Shown: positions 32,506 to 45,000 of the stretch, one piece after another
How the letters are laid out: the number at the start of each line of letters is the position of its first letter
How positions within the stretch are numbered: the first letter of the stretch is position 1
DNA from: Deinococcus metalli
GTDB taxonomy: Bacteria > Deinococcota > Deinococci > Deinococcales > Deinococcaceae
Direction of reading: 5' to 3'
Assembly (NCBI RefSeq): GCF_014201805.1
Contig: NZ_JACHFK010000005.1
Span: forward strand, 1 to 45,000
DNA length: 45,000 nt
Made by a program: the position numbers and the translations under genes
Notes under the pieces: generated by a model
The model's input: only the letters and a program-made list of their open reading frames with translations
Databases searched by the model: none
What the model was told of the DNA's origin: nothing

Positions 32506-32973
32506 CTACCCGTCGAGGCGCAGCACCAGCGCCACGTGGTCCTCGCGGAAGCCCACAGCCGCGTAGAACTCACGGGCACGCGCGTTGAACCACGAGGTCT
32601 TGAGCATGATCTCCTGCGCGCCCTGCTGCCGGCCCCACTCCTCGATGGCCGTCAGCAGGAAGCGGCCCACGCCCTGGCCCTCGGCGTCCGCGCTCACGGC
32701 GAGGTCCTTGATGAACACGCCCTGGTCGTGCGGGTGCCAGTACAGCAGCGTGAAGCCGGCGCTCTGGCCGTCCAGCAGCGCGACCAGCACGGCGCTTCCC
32801 GGCTCCGGGTCGGTGAGCGCCGCCGTGAACAGCTCGTCATACTCCGCGAGCATGGCCGCCCGGTCGCGCCACGCGGGGGCCGACGCCACCAGCCGCGGCG
32901 CGAGCGACTGCAGGAAGGGCAGGTCGCCGGGCTGGCCGGGACGCAGGCTCAGGCGCGGGGCAGCCGGGGTCAT
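32506..32973 (-). CDS. GNAT family N-acetyltransferase
   Basis: The 155-aa single GNAT domain has the acetyl-CoA-binding segment VSADAEGQGVGRFLLTAIEEW around residues 90-110 and a C-terminal EFYAAVGFRED motif typical of N-acetyltransferases. Acceptor unknown. TACCCT (32980-32985, minus) is 6 nt before the ATG. Confidence 0.9.
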   Translation of the reverse strand: MTPAAPRLSLRPGQPGDLPFLQSLAPRLVASAPAWRDRAAMLAEYDELFTAALTDPEPGSAVLVALLDGQSAGFTLLYWHPHDQGVFIKDLAVSADAEGQGVGRFLLTAIEEWGRQQGAQEIMLKTSWFNARAREFYAAVGFREDHVALVLRLDG

Positions 32974-33021
32974 GCCCTCAGGGTAGGAAGAGCGCGCCTA
33001 CACGCGTCTTACAGAGGCCGG

Positions 33022-33594
33022 CTACAGGCGGATGCCGATCAGGGCGTAGCCCAGCAGCGCCAGCTTCTCGCGCAGCAGGTAGCTGCGGCTGGTGCCCACG
33101 GCGAGCGGGCTGGCGCTCACGTCCGCGTCCATGCCCAGTGCGCGGGCCAGGGCCAGGGCGCGAGGCGCATGCGCCTCGTCCGTGACCAGCGTGACGGGCG
33201 TGCCGGGCCGCAGGACCACGCGGGCGCCCGTGAGGTTCTCGATGGTGGTGCGGCTGCGCGTCTCCGCGATCAGCGTGGCCTGCGGCACGCCATGGCGCGC
33301 GAGGTACGCCGTGCCCACGCCGCCCTCGGTGTAGGGATCGCCCTGGCGGCGGCCGCCGGTCACCACGATGGTGCGGACGCCGCCGTGCCGGTACAGGTTC
33401 AGGGCGTGATCCAGGCGGCGCTGGAACGCGGGGCTGGGCCGCCCGGCGTACTGCGCGGCGCCCAGGACCAGCAGCGTGGCGTGCGGCGTGGGGGTGTTCG
33501 GCACCCGCAGGTTCGGCAGCGCCAGGAACCCGGCCGCCAGCAGGGCCACGACGGCCAGGGGCAGCAGGGTGGGCGTGGAGCCGCGCGCGCGCAT
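33022..33594 (-). CDS. YdcF/SanA/ElyC-like DUF218 membrane protein
   Basis: The 190-aa protein has one N-terminal transmembrane anchor (LLPLAVVALLAAGFLALP, about 10-27). The DUF218 domain follows, with ATLLVLGAAQYAGRPSP, VRTIVVTGGRRQGD, AETRSRTTIENL and VTLVTDEAHAPRA. Relatives act in envelope or peptidoglycan-precursor homeostasis, but the reaction is unknown. TACGCT (33601-33606, minus) is 6 nt before the ATG. It is divergent from topA. Confidence 0.87.
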   Translation of the reverse strand: MRARGSTPTLLPLAVVALLAAGFLALPNLRVPNTPTPHATLLVLGAAQYAGRPSPAFQRRLDHALNLYRHGGVRTIVVTGGRRQGDPYTEGGVGTAYLARHGVPQATLIAETRSRTTIENLTGARVVLRPGTPVTLVTDEAHAPRALALARALGMDADVSASPLAVGTSRSYLLREKLALLGYALIGIRL

Positions 33595-33762
33595 GACACG
33601 AGCGTAACATAAAGAAAACCATAATTCTGAGGGTTCTTGTCGTCCCTGACGGTTTCTTCACACGGTAAGGCCGCACGCCGTGAGTGGCGATCATGTTCCG
33701 GATGCTGCTGTAGGCGCGTGCTACGCTCACCCGTACTCGTCCAGCCGGGAGCTGAAGTCCTT

Positions 33763-36696
<2,934 letters not shown>

Positions 36697-36700
36697 GGGC

Positions 36701-37009
36701 GTGTCCAGGGCCCGCCCCGACGTCCCCCAGGCCCTCCACCTGACCCGGCTGGCGCAGGGCACGCCCGGCGAGTGGGTGAGGCTCCCCGGCGGCGACGTGC
36801 GCGTGCTGCACCTGAACGGCAAGGCCCCGCAACCCGGTGTGGACGGCTGGGTGGTGTGCCTAAGCGGCGAGGCCGTGATCGACCTGCCGCTCAGCAACTT
36901 CGTGCGCCTGCGGCCCGGTGAGGGATACCGCGTGAAGGCTGGTGAAGCGTGGATTCCCTTCGACACGCGCGAGGGGACGGTGCTGATGCTGGTGGCAGAC
37001 GAGTCCTGA
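36701..37009 (+). CDS. Small cupin-domain protein
   Basis: The 102-aa single cupin has [40 protein letters not shown] and the terminal strand GTVLMLVA. The metal-binding histidines of classical cupins are missing, so a sensory or sugar-binding role is as likely as catalysis. The GTG start lies 4 bp after the topA stop, so it is probably cotranscribed with topA. Confidence 0.8.
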   Translation: MSRARPDVPQALHLTRLAQGTPGEWVRLPGGDVRVLHLNGKAPQPGVDGWVVCLSGEAVIDLPLSNFVRLRPGEGYRVKAGEAWIPFDTREGTVLMLVADES

Positions 37010-37052
37010 GACCCGCTGCGGCGTGGCCCTGCCCTACCGCTACAGTGCCTGC

Positions 37053-37487
37053 ATGACCCGGCCCACGCCGCATGTCCGCGCTGACTACCCGTACCACCAC
37101 CCCACACCGACCCGCTGGGCGGACAACGACGTGTACGGGCACGTGAACAACGTGACGTACTACGCGTACTTCGACACGGCCGTGAACGCCTATCTGGCGG
37201 CGCGCGGCGCCCTGGACCTCCACGCGGGGAGCGTGATCGGGCTGGTGGTGGAGACGGGCTGTGCGTACTTCGCGCCCGCCGCGTTCCCGGACGCGCTCAG
37301 TGTGGGCGTGCGCGTGGCGCGCGTGGGCACGAGTTCCGTGCGCTACGAACTGGCTGTATTCCGTGGCGCAGACGAGGCGGCCTGCGCGCAGGGATATTTC
37401 GTGCACGTGTACGTGGACCGTGCGACCCGGCGCCCCACGGCCCTGCCCGACGCCTTACGGGCCGCGCTGGAAGCGTTGAGGCTATAG
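37053..37487 (+). CDS. Acyl-CoA thioesterase (4HBT/YbgC type)
   Basis: The 144-aa hotdog protein has [22 protein letters not shown] (about 20-41), the 4-hydroxybenzoyl-CoA thioesterase signature with the catalytic aspartate. TACAGT (37041-37046) is 6 nt before the ATG. Its stop lies 1 bp from the convergent SRPBCC gene's stop. Confidence 0.92.
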   Translation: MTRPTPHVRADYPYHHPTPTRWADNDVYGHVNNVTYYAYFDTAVNAYLAARGALDLHAGSVIGLVVETGCAYFAPAAFPDALSVGVRVARVGTSSVRYELAVFRGADEAACAQGYFVHVYVDRATRRPTALPDALRAALEALRL

Positions 37488-37488
37488 G

Positions 37489-38040
37489 TCAGCGCTTTTT
37501 CTTCGCGGCCCGGGCGGCTTCCTTGGCGGCCTTCTGTTCCGCCTTCTGCTTCTCGGCGATCTCCTTGCCCATGTCCTCCATGAGCTGCGCGCCCTGGGCG
37601 TCCACGGTGCGCTGGAGTTCGATCAGGGTGCTGACCAGCATGTTGTTCAGCACCCGCTCGATGGGCGCCCGGATCCACTTGTAGCGCACGCGGGCGTTCA
37701 TGCTCAGCGTGACCTCGGTGCCGCCGGGCATGGGCTTGAACGACCACGCCTGCGTGAGTTTCTCCAGCGGTCCGACGTGCCGCACGCTTTCCCACCCGCC
37801 GCGCTGCGGGGCCTGGAGCTGGCCGTACTTGGCGGTGAAGGCCAGGCCCAGCAGCCGGCGCGGGAACTTGAAGCGCACCAGGACGTTGTTCGCCAGCCGC
37901 CCGTCCCCGCCCTCGTACTCGGCAGACACGAAGTTCTTGTCCCACTTCACGCGGCGCCTGGGCTCCAGTGCCAGGCGGTACAGCACGTCCGGGCGGGCAC
38001 GAACCACGATGTTCTGCTTGAGCTGTATCGACTCGGACAT
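37489..38040 (-). CDS. SRPBCC-family protein with basic tail
   Basis: The 183-aa protein has a START/SRPBCC lipid- or ligand-binding fold (VVRARPDVLYRLALEPRRRVKWDKNFVSAEY-type start, GTEVTLSMNARVRYKW). The last ~30 residues form a Lys/Ala/Glu-rich helix ending in AKKKR, perhaps for membrane or nucleic-acid contact. TAGATT occurs 9 nt before the ATG. Ligand unknown. Confidence 0.82.
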   Translation of the reverse strand: MSESIQLKQNIVVRARPDVLYRLALEPRRRVKWDKNFVSAEYEGGDGRLANNVLVRFKFPRRLLGLAFTAKYGQLQAPQRGGWESVRHVGPLEKLTQAWSFKPMPGGTEVTLSMNARVRYKWIRAPIERVLNNMLVSTLIELQRTVDAQGAQLMEDMGKEIAEKQKAEQKAAKEAARAAKKKR

Positions 38041-38074
38041 CCTGCGCTCAATCTAGCGCGCGCTCACCGCCGCC

Positions 38075-38836
38075 TCAGTCCAGGTACGCCCGCGCGGGCA
38101 GGTGAGACACACGCAGCGTGAAGTGCTCGGCGTACTTCACGCCCGGCCCGGCCATCCGGCCGATCGCCGCGCGGCCCTCGCGGTACTGGTCTTTCGTCCA
38201 CGTCCACTTGTAGAAGTCGTGGTAGTACCCCATGACCTCCGCGCCCGCCTCGATGGTCTCCGACACGTCCACGATCACCTCCGGGTAGGGGCTGGCCGGG
38301 GCGTAGTACTGGTAGAAGCGCACCGGCTCGCGCAGCGCGTCCAGCCGGCGCACGTCCTCGCCGCTCTCGATGCCCTCGGCGCTGCCCAGGTCCGGCGCGG
38401 GCGGCATGGCCTGGCCGCCGCCCTGCTCGTTCACGATCTTGGGAATGCGCGCCAGCGTGATCGCGTCGAAGGCGATCTTCGCGGTCATGCGGTGGTCCGG
38501 GTGCGGGTGGTCGTCACTCCACGTGATAACCGCATTCGGGCGGAAGGTGGCGTACAGCCGCGCGAGTTGCAGCGCCTCGGCGCGGCCGCCGGTCATGCGG
38601 CTGTCGCCCATGTCGAAGAAGTGGTACTGCGCGCCGATTGTCTGGGCCACCCACGCGCCGTGCTCGCGGCGCACGCGCGTGACCTCCTCGTGCGAGGCGT
38701 CGCCGAACTGGCTGGCGAGTTCGCCCAGCGTCGTCCACACCAGCATCACCTCGTCCCCGCGCGCCGCGTGCTTCGCCAGCGTGCCAATGCAACCGATCTC
38801 GTCGTCCGGATGGGCAAACACCGCCATGATTCGCAT
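38075..38836 (-). CDS. PIG-L/LmbE family deacetylase (BshB-like)
   Basis: The 253-aa zinc N-deacetylase has the metal motif AHPDDE (His9, Asp11, Asp12) and the distal DDHPHPDHR. The family includes bacillithiol-pathway BshB and the mycothiol enzymes MshB/Mca. Given Deinococcus chemistry, a bacillithiol-pathway deacetylase or conjugate amidase is plausible but not proven. TATCCT (38844-38849, minus) is 7 nt before this ATG, which supports MRIMAVFAHP over an upstream ATG. Confidence 0.9.
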   Translation of the reverse strand: MRIMAVFAHPDDEIGCIGTLAKHAARGDEVMLVWTTLGELASQFGDASHEEVTRVRREHGAWVAQTIGAQYHFFDMGDSRMTGGRAEALQLARLYATFRPNAVITWSDDHPHPDHRMTAKIAFDAITLARIPKIVNEQGGGQAMPPAPDLGSAEGIESGEDVRRLDALREPVRFYQYYAPASPYPEVIVDVSETIEAGAEVMGYYHDFYKWTWTKDQYREGRAAIGRMAGPGVKYAEHFTLRVSHLPARAYLD

Positions 38837-38875
38837 GCCGCCCAGGATAGGGGAGATGGAGCGCGGCAACGCCAA

Positions 38876-38908
38876 CAGGCGGGCAGGCCTCCCGACCCGT
38901 CCCGCCTG
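38876..38908 (-). terminator. Hairpin after pit
   Basis: CAGGCGGG/CCCGCCTG is an 8-bp inverted repeat with a 17-nt loop, beginning 16 bp beyond the pit stop codon. No T tract. Confidence 0.5.
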
Positions 38909-38923
38909 CGCGTTCTCGTGCGC

Positions 38924-39922
<999 letters not shown>

Positions 39923-39929
39923 GCTGGCC

Positions 39930-40568
<639 letters not shown>

Positions 40569-40592
40569 GACAGTCCTCCTGATATTCCGCCC

Positions 40593-40614
40593 AAACGTCA
40601 TGGAAACGTCATGT
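40593..40614 (-). promoter_or_regulatory. 11-bp tandem repeat, candidate Pho box
   Basis: AAACGTCATGG is followed directly by AAACGTCATGT, so the 10-mer AAACGTCATG recurs at one helical turn. It lies about 25 bp upstream of the DUF47 start. PhoB/PhoP response regulators bind such 11-bp direct repeats. Regulator identity is inferred. Confidence 0.6.
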
Positions 40615-40630
40615 GGGGTGGGCAGAACGT

Positions 40631-40660
40631 CGCGGGAGGCCCGGAACCGAACCTCCCGCG
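40631..40660 (-). terminator. Terminator of the amylase gene
   Basis: CGCGGGAGG/CCTCCCGCG, a perfect 9-bp stem with a 12-nt loop, lies 31 bp beyond the amylase stop and upstream of the DUF47-pit promoter. Confidence 0.7.
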
Positions 40661-40690
40661 TGCAAACTCAGTGTAAACGCTGCGCCGGGC

Positions 40691-43600
40691 CTACTTCACG
40701 TTCAGCGGCGCGGTGAACAGGGCGCGGCACTTGTCGTTGCAGTCCCGCGAGTTCGCGCCGCTCGGGGTGCTGCCGGCGTCGGGGATGATGTCGCCTGCGC
40801 CATAGCCGTCGCCCCCGAAGATGCCGGCCACGAGGTTGATGCCATTCGTGGGCGCGCCGGTCAGGCCCAGCTCCGTCCACGGAATCGCCATCTCGACCGT
40901 CTGGTCAGGCAGGGTGCCGGTGCTGACCGCGGTGTACGCGCCGCTGCTGACGAGCGACGTGACAGTGTCACTCGTGACCAGTCGCAGTTCTGGATTCTGG
41001 TTGTCGTAACGGGCGACGAAGGCGTCCACGCCGCCCATTCCGCCGCTGAAGGTCGCCAGTTTCGCCCACGCGTCCAGGCCGTCCGTTTTGGTCGCCCCGC
41101 CCGCCCTGGTATCCAGGTACACGATGGCCGAGTTGCCGCCCACGCGGTACGTGTACGCCAGATACAGGTACTGCGCGTCGCTGTCGGCCTGGAGGGTCAG
41201 CCAGTTGTTGTCGGCACCGAAGCCGCCCGCGGCCGGGCTCTGCACGTTCACCTTGGGGGCTGTCCAGTCGCCCAGCTGGCCGTCGATGCGGTACTTGCCG
41301 ACCACGGTGCCCGTCTGGGCGCTCAGGGCGAAGTCCGCGCCCGTCTGCGGCGAGGTCGCGCTGCGGGTGGCGGCGTCGTGGCCGTCCGCGCTGGCCCGGA
41401 GCGTCTGCGCGCCGGCCGGCGCGAACAGGGTGTATGTGCCGTCGCTGAAGGTCAGGGCGTAGTTCTGCTTGGGGTTGGCGGTCGTCGCCTCGACCAGCGC
41501 GCCCGCGAGCGGGTTGCCGCCGCCCGTCACCTTGCCCTCGATGACGGTGCTCGGGGCGGGCACGTCGATGAAGTCGTAGGTGCCGCTGTACGCGTTGCCG
41601 TTCGTGCCGACCACGTAGGCGCGGTCGCCCTGGCCGTCGCCCTCGTAGCCGCTGTTTTTTGCCCCATTGCCTTTGCTGCCGAACTTGAATTTCACCTCGC
41701 GGAACAGCGGCAGGTCGATCTGGGTCTTCCAGATGCCGCGCGCACCCTGGGTCATGGGGTACACGACCTGACTGCCCGTGTCGAAGCGCCGCAGTTCGAT
41801 GGGGCCGTTGCCCTGGCTGCGCGCGTCCACCGTGAACGTCACCTTCGCCGTGTTCGAGGCGCTGGGCGTGGCCGTGACGGACGCGCCCCTGCTCTCGGCA
41901 CCGCTGGCGTCCACCGTGACCACGCGGAAAGTCGTGGCGACGTCGTTCGTGACGCCGCGCGCGAGGTACGCGCTCTGGGTGGCCGGCAGCGGCGCGAAGT
42001 TCAGCAGCCGCTCGGCGCCCGTGCCGGTCTTGGCGTAGATGCGGTAACCGCTCACGGCCGCGTCGGCGCTGGGCGTCCACGTGAGGTTTACGGCGCTGTC
42101 ACCGGGCGTCGCCGCGAGATTCGTGACCTCCGGCAGGGCGGGGTTGACGGTGCCGCTCGCGCCGCTGCCGGCCGGAGCGGTCACGGCCAGCGCGGTGCGG
42201 GCTGGAACGGTCCCGACCAGCTTGCCGCCGCTGACGCTCAGGTCGCTGCTGCGCCCGGTGATCTCGGTCAGCGCGCTGCTGGTGAAGGTGCCCAGCAGCG
42301 GAATGCCGCCGCCGCTCAGGGTGGACAGATCCACGGCGGTGTCGCCGTTGTTCACCACGAACACCACCGGCTGCCCGGCCGTGCCCTTCACGCCGCTGAT
42401 CACCCGGCGGTACGACAACACGGGCGCGCCGCCGTTCGGTCGCCACAGTTCCTGCTGGGCGCCGCGCGTCAGGGCCGTGTAGCTGCGCCGGGCCTGCGCC
42501 AGCGTGCCCAGCCGCTCGTCCAGCGTGCCCGTGGCAAGCTTGCTGAAGTCCATGTCCTCGCGGTTGCCCTGGCCGGTGGGATAGGTGTACGGATCGCCCT
42601 CACCCACCTGGGCATATTCGGTGCCCTGGTACACGCTGGGCGTGCCGCGCGAGAAATACTGGGTGGACAGCGCCAGGTCCAGCCGCTCGGCCGCCTGCGC
42701 GGAGGTGCCGCCGCGCGAGGTCACCTCGTTCACGAAGCGGCGCACGTCGTGGTTGTCCACGAAGGTCGTGAGCCGCGTGGCGTCCTTGTACACGCCGTCC
42801 TGCGCGAACACGTCCGCCATGCGGTCAAGGTTGCCGCCCGCACTGCTCATCTGGTCCCTGAAGGCGGAGTACAGCGCGAAGTCGAACACGCTGGGCGCGC
42901 CCAGATCGTTCATGAACCGCGCCGTGTACGCGGGATTCGTGTCGAACACCTCACCGACTGACCACAGCCTGCTGGGATCGCCCGCGCCGCCCGCCGCGAA
43001 GAACTGTTTCCAGTACGCGTCCGGCACGTGCTTCATGGTGTCGATGCGCAGACCGTCGATGCCGGTCGTGTCGCGCCAGTATTTGATGAAGTCGTTCAGG
43101 TAAGTGGTGACCTCCGGAATGTCCTGCTTGAAGTCCGGTAGTCCGGCCAGCGGACAGTCGGTGGTCTGGTTGGTGCTTGCGGCGCACTCGGCGTCGGTGT
43201 GGAACCAGCTCGGATGCGTCTTCGTCAGGGTCGCGCCGTATCCGGCATGGTTCACCACCACGTCCTGAAGAATCCGGATGCCGTTCCTGTGGGCGTCCTG
43301 GATCAGGGCCTTGTACTCGGCCAGCGTGCCGAAGTGCGGATCGACCTGGAAGAAGTCCTCGGCCCAGTAGCCGTGGTAGCCGGCGAACAGCTTGCCTGCG
43401 TTCGGCCCGCTGGTCGGTCCCGCGATGGCCGGCACCTGAAGCACCACCGGGCTGATCCAGATGGCCGTGAAGCCCATGCGTTTGAAGTAGCCCTCGTCGA
43501 TCTTCGCCTTCAGGCCCGCGAAGTCCCCGCCGTGCCACGCGAGCGGGTTGGTTCTGTCCGCTACGTCCCCAGCGTTCCGGTTCGGGCCGTTGTCGTTCGC

Positions 43601-43762
43601 CGTGTTGCCGTTGGCGAAGCGGTCGGTCAGGGCGAAGTAGATGGTGTCGTCGCGCCAGTCGTGGGCGGTCGTGGCCGGCGGCTTGACCAGGCTGCACGCG
43701 GCCAGGGAGAGGGTCAGGGCGGGCAGCAGGACGCTGCGGGCAGCTATATGGAAACGCTTCAT
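40691..43762 (-). CDS. Multidomain alpha-amylase lipoprotein (GH13)
   Basis: The 1023-aa exported starch-degrading enzyme has a lipoprotein signal peptide with lipobox LAAC (Cys23). A GH13 barrel follows: region I DVVVNH, nucleophile Asp241 (GLRIDTM), acid/base Glu271 (SVGEVFD) and Asp339 (VDNHD). After the C-domain come a fibronectin type III-like domain (about 555-645), a starch-binding-like beta domain, a carboxypeptidase-regulatory-like domain (STVIEGKVTGGGNPLAGALVE), and a C-terminal CBM9/DOMON-like domain from IDGQLGDW onward. That last domain ends with a close cysteine pair in DCNDKC. The start ATG follows GAAGGAG by about 9 nt. Confidence 0.93.
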   Translation of the reverse strand: MKRFHIAARSVLLPALTLSLAACSLVKPPATTAHDWRDDTIYFALTDRFANGNTANDNGPNRNAGDVADRTNPLAWHGGDFAGLKAKIDEGYFKRMGFTAIWISPVVLQVPAIAGPTSGPNAGKLFAGYHGYWAEDFFQVDPHFGTLAEYKALIQDAHRNGIRILQDVVVNHAGYGATLTKTHPSWFHTDAECAASTNQTTDCPLAGLPDFKQDIPEVTTYLNDFIKYWRDTTGIDGLRIDTMKHVPDAYWKQFFAAGGAGDPSRLWSVGEVFDTNPAYTARFMNDLGAPSVFDFALYSAFRDQMSSAGGNLDRMADVFAQDGVYKDATRLTTFVDNHDVRRFVNEVTSRGGTSAQAAERLDLALSTQYFSRGTPSVYQGTEYAQVGEGDPYTYPTGQGNREDMDFSKLATGTLDERLGTLAQARRSYTALTRGAQQELWRPNGGAPVLSYRRVISGVKGTAGQPVVFVVNNGDTAVDLSTLSGGGIPLLGTFTSSALTEITGRSSDLSVSGGKLVGTVPARTALAVTAPAGSGASGTVNPALPEVTNLAATPGDSAVNLTWTPSADAAVSGYRIYAKTGTGAERLLNFAPLPATQSAYLARGVTNDVATTFRVVTVDASGAESRGASVTATPSASNTAKVTFTVDARSQGNGPIELRRFDTGSQVVYPMTQGARGIWKTQIDLPLFREVKFKFGSKGNGAKNSGYEGDGQGDRAYVVGTNGNAYSGTYDFIDVPAPSTVIEGKVTGGGNPLAGALVEATTANPKQNYALTFSDGTYTLFAPAGAQTLRASADGHDAATRSATSPQTGADFALSAQTGTVVGKYRIDGQLGDWTAPKVNVQSPAAGGFGADNNWLTLQADSDAQYLYLAYTYRVGGNSAIVYLDTRAGGATKTDGLDAWAKLATFSGGMGGVDAFVARYDNQNPELRLVTSDTVTSLVSSGAYTAVSTGTLPDQTVEMAIPWTELGLTGAPTNGINLVAGIFGGDGYGAGDIIPDAGSTPSGANSRDCNDKCRALFTAPLNVK

Positions 43763-43886
43763 TCCTGGGGACTCCTTCAGGGGCCGTGGGGCCGGTCGAA
43801 TTGTCGGGCGCTCCCAGTATGCACGCTGCGCCGCCGCGTGTACGCCCGCCGACGGTCTGCCCTGCCCATGCGCCCTAGCCTGCGGC

Positions 43887-44171
43887 ATGAAAGCCATCTG
43901 GAACGGCCAGATCATCGCCCAGTCCGACGACACCGTGGTGGTCGAGGGCAACCACTACTTTCCCGCAGACAGCGTGAAGGCCGAGTACCTGAGCCCCAGC
44001 GCCACGCACACCACCTGCCCGTGGAAGGGCGTGGCCAGTTACCACACCCTCAGCGTGGACGGCCAGGAAAACCGCGACGCCGCGTGGTATTACCCGCACC
44101 CTAAGGACGCCGCGCAGCAGATCGCCGGGCGTGTGGCCTTCTGGAAGGGCGTGCAGCTCCTGGCGGACTGA
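43887..44171 (+). CDS. DUF427 domain protein
   Basis: The 94-aa protein matches the small DUF427 family: AIWNGQIIAQSDDTVVVEGNHYFP, then THTTCPWKGVASYH with the conserved Cys-Pro-Trp-Lys-Gly, then NRDAAWYYPHP and GRVAFWKGV. Function is unknown. TAGCCT (43876-43881) is 5 nt before the ATG. Confidence 0.93.
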   Translation: MKAIWNGQIIAQSDDTVVVEGNHYFPADSVKAEYLSPSATHTTCPWKGVASYHTLSVDGQENRDAAWYYPHPKDAAQQIAGRVAFWKGVQLLAD

Positions 44172-44241
44172 ACGGCCGGACCGCGCGGCGCCGCCGAAGT
44201 GCCCGGGTCCCGGCGGCCGGGTGGTGTCCCCGACGTGGCGT

Positions 44242-45000
44242 TCAGACCGGGTGCTGGTCCGTCTCCGGGCGCTCGATGAGGGTGCGGCGGGCACCGGCCA
44301 GACGGGCGCGGTTGCCGCCCTCCGTCCGCACGTCGTCCAGGGCGTCCTGCGCGCTCGCCAGCAGCGCCAGACCGTCCCCCTCGCCCGCATGCAGGGCGAC
44401 CCCCACGCTGACGGTCACGTTCACGCCTTCCAGCGGCCGGGACGCCACGCGCAGGCGTAGCCTCTCGCACGCGGCGCGCGCGGCCCGGTCATCCGAGACG
44501 CGGAGCAGCGCCACAAACTCTGTGGGACCCAGGCGGGTCAGGGCGTCCTCGTCGCGCAGGGCGCCCTCCAGCGCGCGGGCCACGTGCGCCATCACGCAGG
44601 TGGCGAAGGCCTCGCCGTGCGTGGTCTCCAGCTGCCGGTGCTGATCCACCGTGATCACGGCCACCGCCAGGCCCTCCAGGCGGCGCGGCGTGGCCTGCCG
44701 CAGCCAGCGCCGGGTGGCGCGCCCGTCCGGCAGGCCGGTCAGGCTGTCGCCCAGCCCGGTCAGGTTGGCGCCCAGCCGCTGCTCGCGTGCCTCACGGCGC
44801 AGCCGCAGCAGGCCCGAACGCTGCCCGCCGAGGGCCACCACAGCCGCCAGCAGCACCTGCAGGACCACGTTGCCCGTCGCCGAGGTGATCAGCGCGGGGT
44901 GGAGCGCGCCCGCCACCAGCAGTGCCAGCACCAGGGCCCCCAGGGCGAGCTGGCTGGCCACCCGGCCCGCTTCCCGGCCCAGCATCCACACGTGGGCAGC
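44242..45000 (-). CDS. GGDEF-like protein with degenerate active site, 5' truncated
   Basis: At least 249 residues are present and the frame is open to the window edge, so the start may lie outside (a GTG at 44991 is possible). Two hydrophobic helices near the visible N-terminus are followed by a diguanylate-cyclase-fold domain. DSLTGLPDGRATRRWL is the usual entry motif. The signature GGDEF reads GPTEF, and the RxxD inhibitory site is not evident. It is probably catalytically inactive or a nucleotide sensor. Confidence 0.82.
   Translation of the reverse strand, partial: AAHVWMLGREAGRVASQLALGALVLALLVAGALHPALITSATGNVVLQVLLAAVVALGGQRSGLLRLRREAREQRLGANLTGLGDSLTGLPDGRATRRWLRQATPRRLEGLAVAVITVDQHRQLETTHGEAFATCVMAHVARALEGALRDEDALTRLGPTEFVALLRVSDDRAARAACERLRLRVASRPLEGVNVTVSVGVALHAGEGDGLALLASAQDALDDVRTEGGNRARLAGARRTLIERPETDQHPV

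Overview
The window (about 70% G+C throughout) looks like chromosome of a Deinococcus species. The evidence is the gene content: class III polyphosphate kinase 2, two proteins of bacillithiol-linked families, a TopA with a lysine/alanine-rich tail, and several small Deinococcus-like hypotheticals. The promoter style also fits. At least fifteen genes have a TANNNT -10 element ending 5-7 nt before the start codon, the signature of leaderless mRNAs known in Deinococcus. The genus call is inference from recognition, not from a database search. I see no prophage, insertion sequence, integron or CRISPR array.

Layout. 1-110: 3' part of tRNA-Gly(GCC) and its terminator. 0.1-3.6 kb: ppk2 translationally coupled to a LeuA/homocitrate-synthase-type condensing enzyme, divergent from a citrate synthase that carries an N-terminal helix-turn-helix; a palindrome lies between them. 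3.6-6 kb: MFS exporter and divergent LacI-family regulator sharing a textbook LacI operator. 6-11 kb: M20 amidohydrolase, RibD-like reductase, two tiny proteins, a Gfo/Idh/MocA oxidoreductase and a DAO-type FAD oxidase. 10.8-11.3 kb: guanidinium exporter sugE/gdx under a guanidine-III riboswitch. 11.4-14.7 kb: a membrane-anchored hypothetical, a beta-lactamase-fold serine hydrolase and an MFS pump. 14.8-19.4 kb: complete livJ-livHMGF ABC importer operon. 19.4-20.9 kb: gene-poor stretch with two small unknown genes and several repeats.

20.9-26.8 kb: thioesterase, histidine phosphatase, HD protein with a BstA/YfiT-type protein, a receiver-Roadblock protein, an unknown gene coupled to an MFS transporter, and a crotonase lacking both usual glutamates. 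26.8-27.4 kb: a lower-GC orphan gene. 27.5-31 kb: malate dehydrogenase, prolyl oligopeptidase, and tRNA-Leu(CAG) with a near-perfect sigma-70 promoter. 31-38.8 kb: ArgH paralogue, GNAT acetyltransferase, DUF218 protein, TopA, cupin, hotdog thioesterase, SRPBCC protein and PIG-L deacetylase. 38.9-40.6 kb: low-affinity phosphate transporter Pit with its DUF47/PhoU-like partner, preceded by an 11-bp tandem repeat resembling a Pho box. 40.7-45 kb: a large secreted multidomain alpha-amylase lipoprotein, a DUF427 protein and a truncated, degenerate GGDEF protein.

Most of the window is housekeeping and ordinary metabolism. The items most worth a second look are the guanidine-III riboswitch with its Shine-Dalgarno hairpin, the HTH-citrate synthase/condensing enzyme/ppk2 locus with its palindrome, a ~60-bp structured element present twice, a possible sigma-region-4-like helix-turn-helix at the end of TopA, and the phosphate-box-like repeat upstream of the pit operon.
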